The notes: generated by a model from the sequence alone, not told the origin. A stretch of DNA of 64,000 nt from G963668655 sp963668655 (GCA_963668655.2 CAXXPQ010000001.1:744001-808000), one strand, 5' to 3'. Positions 1-8,474 are shown, counted from the first letter of the stretch. Translations and numbers: made by a program.

Positions 1-1
1 G

Positions 2-1516
2 ATGAAACGGAACACCTTCCGCGCGTTGTTCGCCGCTCTGATGCTCTTCGGGGCCGTGGGGCTGGGAAATATCCGCTTTTACATGCAGCCGGCCGAGATG
101 TTCGGTTCCGACGACGAAGTGGGACAGGCCATCGATTTCTTCAATCGCCGCTTCAAGGGGTCGGATTTCTTGCAGATTCACGCCGTTGGGGATCTGCGCG
201 ATCCCGCCGCCATGAAGCGCCTGATGCGCCTGACGGACCTTCTGGAAGGCACCGGCATGTTCTCCGACGTGAAGGGCATCACCCAGGTCGTGGGATTTCT
301 GGGCAAGCAGTTCGGCGGGCTGCACCGCATCCCCGGCGACCGCGAAGCCCTTGGAAATCTCTGGTTTTTCCTGGAAGGCGATCCGGACGTGCAGCCCCTG
401 GTTTCGGACAATCGGGACGAAGCCATGATGGCCGCGCGCATCCCGGCCGGATCCTCGCTGCCGTCCGCCGCCTGGCGAGCCATCGCGGAGGAAGCCGGAC
501 GCCAATCGGCGGAAACCGGCCGCGAGGCGGCGAGGCTGCGCCTGAGTTCCATGGCCAAACGATACGGACTGAAGAGGATCGACGAGAACCGGATCGGCGA
601 TATCCTGGATCGCGCGGAAAAACCGGAACCGGCCGATTCGCGCCGCATCCGCGACAAGGCCCTGGCCGACGTGCATGCCTACATGGTGTCCGAAGACGCG
701 CCTTTCGAGCCCACGGCCGAAGAATGGCCGCTTCTGGTGCGGGTTCTGGATCGGGAGGGCGGCCCTTCCAAGGAAGCGCTGGCCGCCGCCATCGGCGGTC
801 TGAAAACGTTCCAGGAGGAGGAATATCCGCCGGACGTGGCGGAACAGGTGGGCCAGACGTTGCAGACGCGCCTGAACGACTCTATCCTGAAGCAGAAAAG
901 CCGCCTGCTGGCGGAGGAATTGTCTCGGGAGGCCGTTACGGACGTTCCCAAAGCCTTCACCGTGCGCGCGGCGGGAGTTTTTGCCGATTTTCTGGACGGG
1001 GAAGACGCTCCCGGCGAACTGAAACTGGTTGTCAGCGGTTTCCCCGCCATTGCCGAGCGTCTGGAATCCACCCTGTTCTGGGGCACTTTCGGCGGAACGG
1101 TGGCGGTGTGGATGGTCTTCGGCGTGCTGGTCTGGCTTTTCCGCAGAGACCGCATCTTCGCCCTTCGCGCCATCCTGGACGCCTTTCTGGTGCTGATTCT
1201 CACCTTCGCCTTCGGCTGGCTTTTCGGCATCCACATGGACAGTTCCTCGGCCACCCTGTACTTGGTTTCCCCCGTGCTGGCCTTCGTTCTGTCTCCCTGG
1301 CTGCTGAAACCCTCGCCGGGCACCGCGCCTCTGGTGGGAAGCTTCGCGCCTACCTTCGCCCTGGCTTTCGCGGCCGGATTGGCCACCTTCGTCTTCATCG
1401 GCATCGCTCCCGTCATGCGCCTGGGCGGCATCATGGCGTTGAGTCTTGTGCTGGTCTGCCTTCTGTCCCTGGTCAGCCAGCGTCTCGTTTTCGCCAACGG
1501 AGAAAACACTCCCTGA
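2..1516 (+). CDS. MMPL/RND-family exporter, C-terminal part (5' cut by window)
   Basis: Probable second half of an RND-superfamily MMPL-type membrane exporter. One membrane helix lies at about residues 5-25. It is followed by a large extracytoplasmic loop (about 26-350) that begins with the pattern found after the first helix of each RND half (FFNRRFKGSDFLQI). Five closely spaced hydrophobic helices follow from about residue 355 to the end. This is half of the usual 12-helix architecture. The Met at base 2 is therefore probably internal and the gene starts upstream of the window. The frame ends at a clear stop, followed by a strong terminator. The substrate is unknown; hopanoid, lipid or drug export are all possible. 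Confidence 0.6.
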   Translation: MKRNTFRALFAALMLFGAVGLGNIRFYMQPAEMFGSDDEVGQAIDFFNRRFKGSDFLQIHAVGDLRDPAAMKRLMRLTDLLEGTGMFSDVKGITQVVGFLGKQFGGLHRIPGDREALGNLWFFLEGDPDVQPLVSDNRDEAMMAARIPAGSSLPSAAWRAIAEEAGRQSAETGREAARLRLSSMAKRYGLKRIDENRIGDILDRAEKPEPADSRRIRDKALADVHAYMVSEDAPFEPTAEEWPLLVRVLDREGGPSKEALAAAIGGLKTFQEEEYPPDVAEQVGQTLQTRLNDSILKQKSRLLAEELSREAVTDVPKAFTVRAAGVFADFLDGEDAPGELKLVVSGFPAIAERLESTLFWGTFGGTVAVWMVFGVLVWLFRRDRIFALRAILDAFLVLILTFAFGWLFGIHMDSSSATLYLVSPVLAFVLSPWLLKPSPGTAPLVGSFAPTFALAFAAGLATFVFIGIAPVMRLGGIMALSLVLVCLLSLVSQRLVFANGENTP

Positions 1517-1557
1517 TGGACGCGTTATTCTGATTTTCGATGGATTGCTTATGCACC

Positions 1558-1593
1558 GGAAGCGCCAAGTCCCCCCTGGCGCTTCCTTTTTTT
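1558..1593 (+). terminator. Rho-independent terminator after the exporter gene
   Basis: A perfect 10-bp stem (GGAAGCGCCA / TGGCGCTTCC) with a nine-base loop is followed by seven T. It lies 41 bases after the exporter stop. Confidence 0.9.
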
Positions 1594-1774
1594 ATGTTTC
1601 GGGCGGGGAATTCTTCCAAAGACCCGTTGGATTCCAATCGACAGATATCCGGAAAGCCGTGGGGGATTTTCCAAATCCTTACAGTTTCCCGCCAAGCGTC
1701 CGAATGTAATTCAAGGAGGAAGAATCGCCGCCGGAAAGCCGCCGAATCGGCAGGTCCGAACGTTCACGTTCTCG

Positions 1775-2656
1775 ATGGAAGCGCCCATGCAAAGTCGCCG
1801 TGAAGAAATCATCAGAAAAATCATTCGGTTGGACTCTCTACCGGCCTTTCCCGCCATCGTGCGCGAACTGGACGCGGTGCTGTCTTTGCCGGACGTTTCC
1901 ACCCGCAAAGTGGCCGCCATCGTGGAACAGGACGCCGCTCTGGCCGCCCGCTTTCTGAAAATCGCCAATTCCGTGCTTTTTCGAGGCGTCAAGGACACCG
2001 CCAGCGTTTCCCAGGCCGCCGTGCGTATCGGTCTGACCCAGGTGCGCGAGATCGCTTTAGCCACCGCGATTCTGGGTTCTTTCGGTGACATGGGGGGAGA
2101 AAGCCCCGCCCTGTTCTGGAAACACAGCCTCACCGTGGCGCTCACCGCCCGGGCGGTGGTCGACCACATCGGTCTGGAACTGGAACACGAGGAGAAAGAG
2201 GGACTGTTCACCGCCGGTTTGCTGCACGACATCGGCATTCTGGCTCTCTATCATCTGTATCCGGAGGATTTCGACAGGCTTTCCGATCGGGTGCGCGGCG
2301 AACACGGGCCGCTTTTGGAACTGGAACGCGAGATCTGGGGAACGGATCATGCCGAGGTGGGCGAGATCCTGGCGAAAAACTGGAGGTTGCCGCCGCTCTG
2401 CCGCATGGCGGCGCGCCACCATCACGAACCCTTGGAGGCGGAGGAAGAGCATCGCGTCGGTGTTCGCATCATCCACCTGGCCAATTTCATCGCCAATCAT
2501 CAGGGATTCTGCCGGATGAAATCCGGTTTCATGGATTCCTTCGATTCGGAGGCCTGGACGGACCTGGGACTCTCCCGCGAGGACGTTCCGGAGATCGTGC
2601 GTCTGGCCGTGGAACAGGGAAAGCGTTCCGTGATATTTCTCAGCAACGCCGTCTGA
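1775..2656 (+). CDS. HDOD domain signalling protein
   Basis: A single HDOD domain fills the protein (about residues 12-210 of 293). It begins with the typical LPAFPAIVRELDAVL segment, continues with the D-AALAARFLKIANS helix and has the retained LLHDIGILAL motif of the HD-like fold. HDOD proteins are regulatory and usually lack a complete metal-dependent phosphohydrolase site. No receiver, GGDEF or other output domain is attached, so it is a stand-alone module. An in-frame ATG at 1787 has a GGAAG five bases upstream and is an equally good start. No partner gene is adjacent. The family is clear; the role (motility, cell-cycle or stress signalling) cannot be told from sequence. Confidence 0.85.
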   Translation: MEAPMQSRREEIIRKIIRLDSLPAFPAIVRELDAVLSLPDVSTRKVAAIVEQDAALAARFLKIANSVLFRGVKDTASVSQAAVRIGLTQVREIALATAILGSFGDMGGESPALFWKHSLTVALTARAVVDHIGLELEHEEKEGLFTAGLLHDIGILALYHLYPEDFDRLSDRVRGEHGPLLELEREIWGTDHAEVGEILAKNWRLPPLCRMAARHHHEPLEAEEEHRVGVRIIHLANFIANHQGFCRMKSGFMDSFDSEAWTDLGLSREDVPEIVRLAVEQGKRSVIFLSNAV

Positions 2657-2776
2657 TCGAAACGCGCCCCTCGACCCGCCGCCTGTGGCTCCAACCGATT
2701 GCGCTTCGAGAAAACTTTCGCCGTGAGCGGTTGACATCTCGCAGAAACCGAATGATTTCCGCTATGGAGATGGCCT

Positions 2777-3343
2777 TTAGATTTCCGGCGGCCTTGCGCC
2801 CTTGTCCCAAAGGATGTCTCCGGATCCGTTCCAGGTATTGGCGTAGCGCGCCGCCGCGAAAAGCAGATCCGAGGCGCGATTGACGAACTCCAGCACCCGT
2901 CCATCCACCGGTTCGGATTCCGAAAGCGTCACCACGCGACGCTCCGCCCGGCGGCAGGCCGTGCGCGCCAGATGCAGAAAACACGCCGCTTTCGATCCTC
3001 CCGGCAGAACGAATCCCGTAAGCGAGCCCGTGCCTTCCTCGAAACGGTCGATGGCCCGCTCCAGGAAAGCCACGTCCTCCTCCGCGATGGACGGCGGCGT
3101 CCACTTGCCTCCGGGCGGCAGGGCCAGGTTGGACGAACAATTGTACAAGCGGTGTTGCAGGAAAGAAAGCGCGGTCTGAAGGCGGCCGTCCTCCGCATAC
3201 GCAAGGGCGGCCCCGACGAAGGAATTGGCCTCGTCCAGCGCTCCGTAGGCTTCCACCCGGGCGGCGTTTTTTCTCAGCCTGGTACCGTCGGCCAAAGACG
3301 TGCTTCCGTCGTCGCCGCTGCGCGTATAGATACTCGAACTCAT
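2777..3343 (-). CDS. pduO: PduO-type ATP:cob(I)alamin adenosyltransferase
   Basis: A 188-residue protein with all the PduO-type hallmarks: the N-terminal YTRSGDDGSTSL nucleotide-binding motif, EAYGALDEANSFVG, the RTACRRAERRV motif and the C-terminal NRASDLLFAAARYAN motif. It transfers the 5'-deoxyadenosyl group of ATP to cob(I)alamin to make adenosylcobalamin. The start at 3343 is chosen because an optimal CGGAGGAAATAAGG ribosome site precedes it and the conserved motif begins seven residues in; a longer reading exists but its extra N-terminus is not family-like. A promoter is visible 60 bases upstream. The window encodes a second, unrelated adenosyltransferase of the CobA/BtuR class at 35185-35724. 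Confidence 0.93.
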   Translation of the reverse strand: MSSSIYTRSGDDGSTSLADGTRLRKNAARVEAYGALDEANSFVGAALAYAEDGRLQTALSFLQHRLYNCSSNLALPPGGKWTPPSIAEEDVAFLERAIDRFEEGTGSLTGFVLPGGSKAACFLHLARTACRRAERRVVTLSESEPVDGRVLEFVNRASDLLFAAARYANTWNGSGDILWDKGARPPEI

Positions 3344-3404
3344 CCTTATTTCCTCCGTTTTCCGTGGGATCGGGCCGTTCTCCGCTGGAACGGCGTCCAC
3401 GGTA

Positions 3405-3433
3405 AGTCTATCCGCCTTTCGTCGGGGCGTCAA
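3405..3433 (-). promoter_or_regulatory. Sigma70-like promoter of the pduO-type gene
   Basis: On the minus strand TTGACG and TAGACT are separated by exactly 17 bases. The predicted transcript starts near 3398, leaving a leader of about 55 bases before the ATG at 3343. Confidence 0.65.
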
Positions 3434-3492
3434 TGAGAGGCGGATCCGGGACGGAAGGCGCGAGGAAATTCGGGACGTCGATGCGAGCTCAA

Positions 3493-3840
3493 GGTCTGGC
3501 ACGTATTTTTGCAAGCGGCACGCCTTTTGCGCCGGCATGTGGATTGCGATCGGATTTTCGTTATAACTTCATGGGTTTGCAATCTCCATGCCGGGAGCAA
3601 AAGGCATGCCGCGCCGGTTTTCCGGCGGGCGAAATGCCCGGTCACCTTCGATGGATTCCGACATACGCCGCGCCTTTCGCTCGAAGAGCGAAAGGTGCCC
3701 CCCGGAATCGCCGATTCCGGGGGGCGCCGGGATTCCGCTTAGCGGAATCCCGACGCGGCGGTTTTGTTGCAAATTACTGGAAAGATTGTGGAAATCCGTT
3801 TCGCCCGCCCGGGAAACCTTCGCAAAATACGTGCCAGACC
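3493..3840. repeat. 348-bp MITE-like element with 17-bp terminal inverted repeats
   Basis: The non-coding gap upstream of the pduO-type gene is bounded by GGTCTGGCACGTATTTT at 3493 and its perfect reverse complement ending at 3840. Inside are further hairpins: CCTTTCGCTC/GAGCGAAAGG near 3672-3695, CCCCCCGGAATC/GATTCCGGGGGG near 3697-3723, and CGGGATTCCGC/GCGGAATCCCG near 3727-3752. No reading frame inside looks like a transposase or any protein. Long terminal repeats plus internal hairpins and no gene resemble a miniature inverted-repeat element. The termini also resemble sigma54 sites (TGGCACG then TTGC); on the minus strand at the 3840 end the GG-N10-GC spacing is exact. No second copy was noticed in the window. 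Confidence 0.6.
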
Positions 3841-3844
3841 GCGT

Positions 3845-3881
3845 GGTCCGCACTCTCCCGGATGGGGCGGGGGAGCGGACC
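3845..3881. terminator. Long GC-rich hairpin, possible terminator of the minus-strand hydrolase operon
   Basis: GGTCCGC pairs with GCGGACC and the inner CTCTCCCG pairs with CGGGGGAG (one wobble). It sits about 50 bases past the hydrolase stop. No T-tract follows on the minus strand, so intrinsic termination is uncertain. Confidence 0.4.
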
Positions 3882-3929
3882 GGAAGATTGTACCGGAGGC
3901 GTGATGCGTGTGCTCGATCGATGTTCCCT

Positions 3930-4817
3930 TCAGCGGCGTCCGCCCACTTCCAGCAGGAAGCGGCTGACGCGGGTCCGGTATTCGTTTCCGGAGGCTTCGA
4001 AGATAAGGGCGTGAGGGCCTTCGGCCAGGTAGAACAGGTGTCCGCCCGGGTGAGCGTCGGAAATGCGTTTCACGGTTTCCGGAGGCATGCGCAGATCCTG
4101 GCGTCCGGCGACGAAAAGCATGGGAATCTTTCCATTTTGGGATACGGACCGGATGGGGGAGACGTCCTCGGCGTCGAATCCGCCGACGGTTTCCATATAG
4201 AAAAGCAGAACAGGGACCAGAGGCGTGCTGAGATTTCCGAAGAAATACAGACGGTTGTGCTGATACAGGGTTTCTTCCAGACTTTGAAACGGACTTTCGG
4301 CGATCACGCCATCCGCACGGGCCTCGGAGGCGGCGAGCAACGCCGTGGCTGCGCCCATGGAGAGCCCCCACAGCGCCACTCGTCCGTTTTTCGTCCGCTG
4401 CCGTAGGGCGTCGGCCATGGCGACGACATCCAGCCGTTCGTCCCAACCGAAGGTGGTCAGGGCATCGCCACTGATCCCGTGGTTTCGGAAATCGAAGAGG
4501 ATCACGGGATGGCCGCGCTCGATAAGGAAACGGGCCTGGTCCAGCAATTGAAGGCGGCTCGCGCCGATACCGTGGCAAAGCACCACGCCCGTGCGTCCCG
4601 ATTTTCCGGGAACGAACCAGCCGGAAAGGCGTACGCCGTCCGCGCTGCGAATTTCCAATATTTCCGGATTTCCGGGGAGCAGCCGTCCCGGAGAAGGGAC
4701 GTCCGAGGATTTCGAACTCATGAGGGAATAGCACAGCACTGCTGGAAGCAACAGCAGGACGAGCGTCGGATAGAGCAGAATCCGGATCAGCAGTTTTCCC
4801 GGATTTCGGATCACCAT
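3930..4817 (-). CDS. Membrane-anchored alpha/beta hydrolase (BAAT/BEM46-like)
   Basis: A 295-residue alpha/beta hydrolase with one N-terminal membrane helix (about residues 10-32), so the catalytic domain probably faces the periplasm or stays anchored. The oxyanion segment is VLCHGIGASR, the nucleophile elbow is GLSMGAA (Ser153), the acid is probably Asp241 in AGRQDLRMPPE and the base His269 in EGPHALIF. The FDFRNHGISG segment is typical of the BEM46/FrsA-like group. The start at 4817 overlaps the end of the upstream ATP-grasp gene by seven bases, so the two are translationally coupled; a longer reading through the ATP-grasp gene is not real. The substrate is unknown, probably an ester, thioester or amide. 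Confidence 0.85.
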   Translation of the reverse strand: MVIRNPGKLLIRILLYPTLVLLLLPAVLCYSLMSSKSSDVPSPGRLLPGNPEILEIRSADGVRLSGWFVPGKSGRTGVVLCHGIGASRLQLLDQARFLIERGHPVILFDFRNHGISGDALTTFGWDERLDVVAMADALRQRTKNGRVALWGLSMGAATALLAASEARADGVIAESPFQSLEETLYQHNRLYFFGNLSTPLVPVLLFYMETVGGFDAEDVSPIRSVSQNGKIPMLFVAGRQDLRMPPETVKRISDAHPGGHLFYLAEGPHALIFEASGNEYRTRVSRFLLEVGGRR

Positions 4818-5791
4818 GAGAATTCCGTTTCGGCCCGCCGCACGGCCAGATCCACGATGCGGGCGAGCAGGCGTTCGTAACCGATTCCATGGGTGGCGGC
4901 CTGGAGGATGTAGACGGAATAGAAGCGGCTCATGCCGGGTAGAGGATTGGCTTCCAGAAAGGCCGGGCGTCCGTTCCGGTCGCACTTGAAATCGAAGCGC
5001 GCCATGCCGGCAAGGCCCATCTCCCGCCAGAGCGTCCGAGACCAATCGACAAGCCGCGTTGCGGTTTCCGGATCGAGATCCGCCGGGCAGACGATTTCCT
5101 CTTCCATGCGGTCCTTGCTTTTCATGGACTTGTCGTAAACCCGGCCGCCGGTGCGGATTTCCGCCACGGGAAAGGCTTCCGGATCCTCGTTTCCCAGAAG
5201 CCCCACGGTGTATTCGGGGCCTGGAAGGAAGGTTTCCAAAAGCACCGGGCCGATGGCGTCGAGAAGCCGCCGGGCCGCCTCGCGGGCGTCTTCGAGCGTG
5301 CGGGCCACGGATTCCGGGCGGATGCCCATGCTGCTGCCTTCCCCGTTCGGCTTGACGAAAAGCGGCGGCGAAGGGAGCGGCCCTTCCAGGTCGCCGGGAC
5401 GCCGGACCACTATCCCGTCCGGGGTGGGAATTCCCAGGGAACGCGCCAGGGCCTTGGAGAGCCCCTTGTCGAGCGTCAGCGCCATGGCGGCGGCGTCGCT
5501 GGAGGTGCAGGCGAACCCCATCTGACGGCAGACAGCGGGGACGATGGATTCGCGATCCTTGCCTCGGCGGCCTTCCGCGATGTTGAAAACGCAGTCCGGG
5601 CGAAAAGCTTCCAGCTTCGCGATGAGATCGGGGCCGTGGGAGATGCGTGTCACTTCATGTCCGGCGGCCCGCAGGGCCTCGGCCTGCCCGGCCACGGTGC
5701 GTTCGTCCTCCCATTCGGACCCGATATCCAGGGGGTCGTCCGGGCGAGAAACCAGCCGGGCCAGGTCGTCGTGGACCAGGGCGACTTTCAT
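4811..5791 (-). CDS. ATP-grasp ligase, D-alanine-D-alanine ligase-like
   Basis: A 326-residue ATP-grasp protein. It has the KALARSLGIPTPDGIVV segment, the FVKPNGEGSSMGI phosphate-binding loop, the E-x-FLPGPEYTVG strand and the metal-binding FLEANPLPGM end, all as in the D-Ala-D-Ala ligase superfamily. It differs from the dcw-cluster Ddl at the right edge of this window: the N-terminus (VHDDLARLVSRP) lacks the usual GG-S-ER-VSL motif. It sits between a kelch lipoprotein and a hydrolase, not among cell-wall genes. It may ligate another amino acid or peptide. The start at 5791 gives the beginning of the Rossmann-like strand MKVALVHDD; longer readings lie in the upstream gene. Confidence 0.85.
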   Translation of the reverse strand: MKVALVHDDLARLVSRPDDPLDIGSEWEDERTVAGQAEALRAAGHEVTRISHGPDLIAKLEAFRPDCVFNIAEGRRGKDRESIVPAVCRQMGFACTSSDAAAMALTLDKGLSKALARSLGIPTPDGIVVRRPGDLEGPLPSPPLFVKPNGEGSSMGIRPESVARTLEDAREAARRLLDAIGPVLLETFLPGPEYTVGLLGNEDPEAFPVAEIRTGGRVYDKSMKSKDRMEEEIVCPADLDPETATRLVDWSRTLWREMGLAGMARFDFKCDRNGRPAFLEANPLPGMSRFYSVYILQAATHGIGYERLLARIVDLAVRRAETEFSW

Positions 5792-5810
5792 CTTCCGGGG
5801 ATCGGTCGGA

Positions 5811-7658
5811 TCATTCTCCCGCCGCCGACGGGGCCGGCGTGTAGACTTCCGCCGATCCGAGAATCGTTTTGCGCGTGGGAGAGAACTCGCCCGGGTTCGG
5901 TGTTGCGCCGCCCACCAGCAGGACGCCGCCGTCCGGAAGCTCGGTGAGCGAAAGGCCGATGCGGGACAGCCCGGCGTCGGAAGCCTGGGTGGCTCCGAGG
6001 CGCACGGCGAGTCCCTGATCGTTGACCAGATCGGCAAAGGAGGCGCCGCCGAAAACTTCCAGCGGCTGGACGCCGCCGGTGAGTTTGTCTCCGTTGGCTC
6101 CACCGAAAATAACCACCCTTCCGTCGGGCATGACGGCGCTTTGGTGGAAGGCGCGGGCGTATTTCATGGTGGTGGCCGTGGCCACGTTGGAGGAGAAGTC
6201 CAAAACGATGGCCGTGGCGCCTGGGTCCGCGAAGGAATTGACGCCGCCGCTGGAGAGGCGGGCCATGCCGCCGGTGATGAGAACCTTCTGGTTGCTTGCG
6301 AAGGCCGTGGCGCTGTGGTGATGCAGTTTCGGCCAGGTCTCGAAGCCGCTCATGTCCGTGGGCAGCACCGTGGGCTGGCTTTCGGATTGGAAAATTTCCG
6401 CCGCCGGGGTGTCCGCCTGTTCCACCTCGCAGCCGCCGTAAATCAGGATCTGGCCCGAAGCGCCGAAGCGCGTGGCCGTATGGGCCGTGCGGGGCACCTG
6501 AAGCGTGTTTTCCAGAAGCCGGAAACTCGGCTCCGTCTGGGCGTCGTAGGGATTGAAGGTCACCACCTCCAGCGAAGACAGCCGTCCGCCGTCTCCGTAG
6601 CCGCCCGCCATCAGAAAGCGCGTGGCCGTGCCTTCATAGGGCTTGGCGTCCATGGGCGAATCCAGGGGGGTGAGGGTATGGAGCATGCGCTTGACCTGCA
6701 TGGTCTTGTTCACGTCCACGTTGCCCTGGCCGGTGGGGTTGTAGACTTCGTAGCTGTTGTAGATGAAGTCCAGTTTGGATTCCAGATAGCTTCGACCGTC
6801 CTTGGCGTACAGATGCCGCAGATACTGGCTGCCGCCCGTAATCAGCACGCGTCCGTCGGCCAATAGCACCGCCTGGTGTCCCGCCCGGGGGATTTTCAGC
6901 GGGTTCATGGAGACGAATTCCCCGGTTTCGATATTGAACAGGTCCACCTGTTTGGAGGCCACCATCAGATCGCACTGAATGCTGTCTTCATAACAGTTGT
7001 CGGTGGCCGGATCCTGCTCTTCCGTGCAGAATTCCTCGTCGGCGAAATTGCAGGCCGACTCGCTGATTTTGGAAACGCCGCCGATGACCAGGATGTTCTT
7101 GCCGTCGCGGAGCATGGTGGCGGTATGGAACATGCGGCCCACGGTCATGCAGTTGAAGGCGAAGGTCATGTTGTCCGAACGCTTCATGTAAACGTCCACG
7201 GGTACGGCGTCCGTGTTGGGGTTGGCCTGTTCGGCCACATCGATGTTGTAGGCTCTTCCGGTGTACATCAGCCCGTTCTGGGCGTCGTACGCGCGTATTT
7301 CCAGGCTCATGTTCTGCTTGACCGGAACCTGAAAGAGCTTGTAGGCCTCGGCCTGGGGAACGACGCAGTACAGATCGTCGTCCGCGCAGGTGCTGCTGAC
7401 GCCCACTTGGGTGGTGAGCAGTTCCACGCCGGTCTTGTCGTATAGAATGAAATCCAGGCGGCTGATGTTGTCCGGCAGGTGGTTCTGGGTATACCCGGTG
7501 TTGTAGCTTTCCTTCTGGCTGATGGGACAGCCTTCCCCATCGGTTTCCGTCACGAAGCGCAATCCGATGGACGGACCTTCTTCCGAAACGCCTTGACCGC
7601 AACCGACGATCATCCCGAATAAAAGCATCAGCGCGAACGCCCAAGCGAACCTTTTCAT
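5811..7658 (-). CDS. Kelch/galactose-oxidase-type beta-propeller lipoprotein
   Basis: A 615-residue predicted lipoprotein. Its signal peptide ends in the lipobox IVGC with Cys20. The mature part has an N-terminal region of about 130 residues and then repeated kelch-type blades: recurrent H-(T/Q)-A-(T/V) followed by G-x-(V/I)-LI-x-GG, for example GRMFHTATMLRDGKNILVIG and HQAVLLADGRVLITGG. This predicts a six- or seven-bladed propeller on the cell surface or in the periplasm. The start at 7658 has GAGGAAAACC in front and begins the signal peptide. It is the first gene of a minus-strand operon with the ATP-grasp ligase (19-base gap) and the hydrolase. The function is not known; kelch propellers usually bind protein or carbohydrate. 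Confidence 0.85.
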   Translation of the reverse strand: MKRFAWAFALMLLFGMIVGCGQGVSEEGPSIGLRFVTETDGEGCPISQKESYNTGYTQNHLPDNISRLDFILYDKTGVELLTTQVGVSSTCADDDLYCVVPQAEAYKLFQVPVKQNMSLEIRAYDAQNGLMYTGRAYNIDVAEQANPNTDAVPVDVYMKRSDNMTFAFNCMTVGRMFHTATMLRDGKNILVIGGVSKISESACNFADEEFCTEEQDPATDNCYEDSIQCDLMVASKQVDLFNIETGEFVSMNPLKIPRAGHQAVLLADGRVLITGGSQYLRHLYAKDGRSYLESKLDFIYNSYEVYNPTGQGNVDVNKTMQVKRMLHTLTPLDSPMDAKPYEGTATRFLMAGGYGDGGRLSSLEVVTFNPYDAQTEPSFRLLENTLQVPRTAHTATRFGASGQILIYGGCEVEQADTPAAEIFQSESQPTVLPTDMSGFETWPKLHHHSATAFASNQKVLITGGMARLSSGGVNSFADPGATAIVLDFSSNVATATTMKYARAFHQSAVMPDGRVVIFGGANGDKLTGGVQPLEVFGGASFADLVNDQGLAVRLGATQASDAGLSRIGLSLTELPDGGVLLVGGATPNPGEFSPTRKTILGSAEVYTPAPSAAGE

Positions 7659-7709
7659 GGTTTTCCTCGCATATCTTGACAAGAGTACATCCGTGGCTAA
7701 TCGTACCGT

Positions 7710-7737
7710 ATCATATATTGAAACCGGCGGCTGTCAA
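7710..7737 (-). promoter_or_regulatory. Sigma70-like promoter of the kelch lipoprotein operon
   Basis: On the minus strand TTGACA is followed after 16 bases by TATGAT. The predicted start is near 7703, giving a 45-base leader. Confidence 0.7.
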
Positions 7738-8017
7738 GGTTTAAGCCGATTTCTATTTTATTTTCACGGCAAAGAGGGGACATCCGGCCATGTGGAAGCG
7801 GACGAAATTCCACCCGAGCCCATGGAAAAGTGCCCGGAGCGACGAATCTCTTCCGCAAACGACGCCGTTCGGATTCCGGTGATGTATCCGCCTGAGAAAA
7901 GCATTGTTTTCAATATGTTAACGCTGATCGGGAAAGAAAGGAATCTTCAGAATCCGCCCAGAAACTCGCGTCTCCTTCGAGTTTTGCGGAAGATGGAGGG
8001 AGCGACGGCCGTCCGGT

Positions 8018-8107
8018 TTACAACGCGATGAGCACTTTCAGGGTCAGAAGGCCAACCCCCAGAATGACGGTCATCGTCACCAAATCCCTGTTTATGCGGT
8101 CGATCAT
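8018..8107 (-). CDS. Possible 29-residue single-pass membrane peptide
   Basis: A short minus-strand frame reads MIDRINRDLVTMTVILGVGL followed by nine more residues: a charged N-terminus, one hydrophobic helix of about 20 residues and a stop. A weak GGGG lies 8 bases before the ATG, and an in-frame TTG five codons upstream follows GAGGGG. A possible promoter lies about 120 bases upstream. The clean membrane-helix design is the only positive evidence, and chance is possible at this length. Confidence 0.3.
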   Translation of the reverse strand: MIDRINRDLVTMTVILGVGLLTLKVLIAL

Positions 8108-8222
8108 GATGAAATCCCCAATTCGTTCTGCCCCTCGGTCACTTGCCCCGCCGGGAAAACTTGCAATGCCCATGCCATCGGCATGGATCCGCGAAAACTT
8201 TAGTCCGACAGCCGATTTAGAG

Positions 8223-8258
8223 ATATTCAGAATATTCGATATTCCCGAAAAGCGTCAA
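8223..8258 (-). promoter_or_regulatory. ATATTC repeats overlapping a weak minus-strand promoter
   Basis: ATATTC occurs three times within 22 bases (8223, 8232, 8239) and forms the palindrome GAATAT-TCG-ATATTC at 8230-8244. On the minus strand TTGACG (8253-8258) and TATTCT (8229-8234) are separated by 18 bases, so the repeats would overlap the promoter. This is a candidate operator. Confidence 0.35.
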
Positions 8259-8446
8259 AATCCGGACGAAATCGCCTGACACCTGGCAAAATTTGCATAG
8301 AACAAGATTTCAGGAGCCTAAAACTTCGAAACAATCGACCATTCTTCCGGTACGGCTTCCGGCGACTGCGGCAGCCGAAATGAATCTATTGAATATTATT
8401 GGATAATTCGTTCCCGGAAAAAACATTTCCCGGGAAAAATTAATCC

Positions 8447-8474
8447 TAGACAGGCTCGTGCCGATCACTATAAT
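8447..8474 (+). promoter_or_regulatory. Sigma70-like promoter of the nifJ cluster
   Basis: TAGACA and a perfect TATAAT are separated by 16 bases. Transcription would start near 8481, leaving a leader of about 120 bases before nifJ. Confidence 0.65.

Noticed and set aside
2719..2760. TTGACA in the HDOD/pduO intergenic gap
   Set aside because: No acceptable -10 follows at 16-18 bases, and it would read antisense into the pduO-type gene.
8280..8300. TGGCA...TTGCA resembling a sigma54 site before nifJ
   Set aside because: The GG to GC spacing is 8, not 10, so it does not fit the -24/-12 rule.
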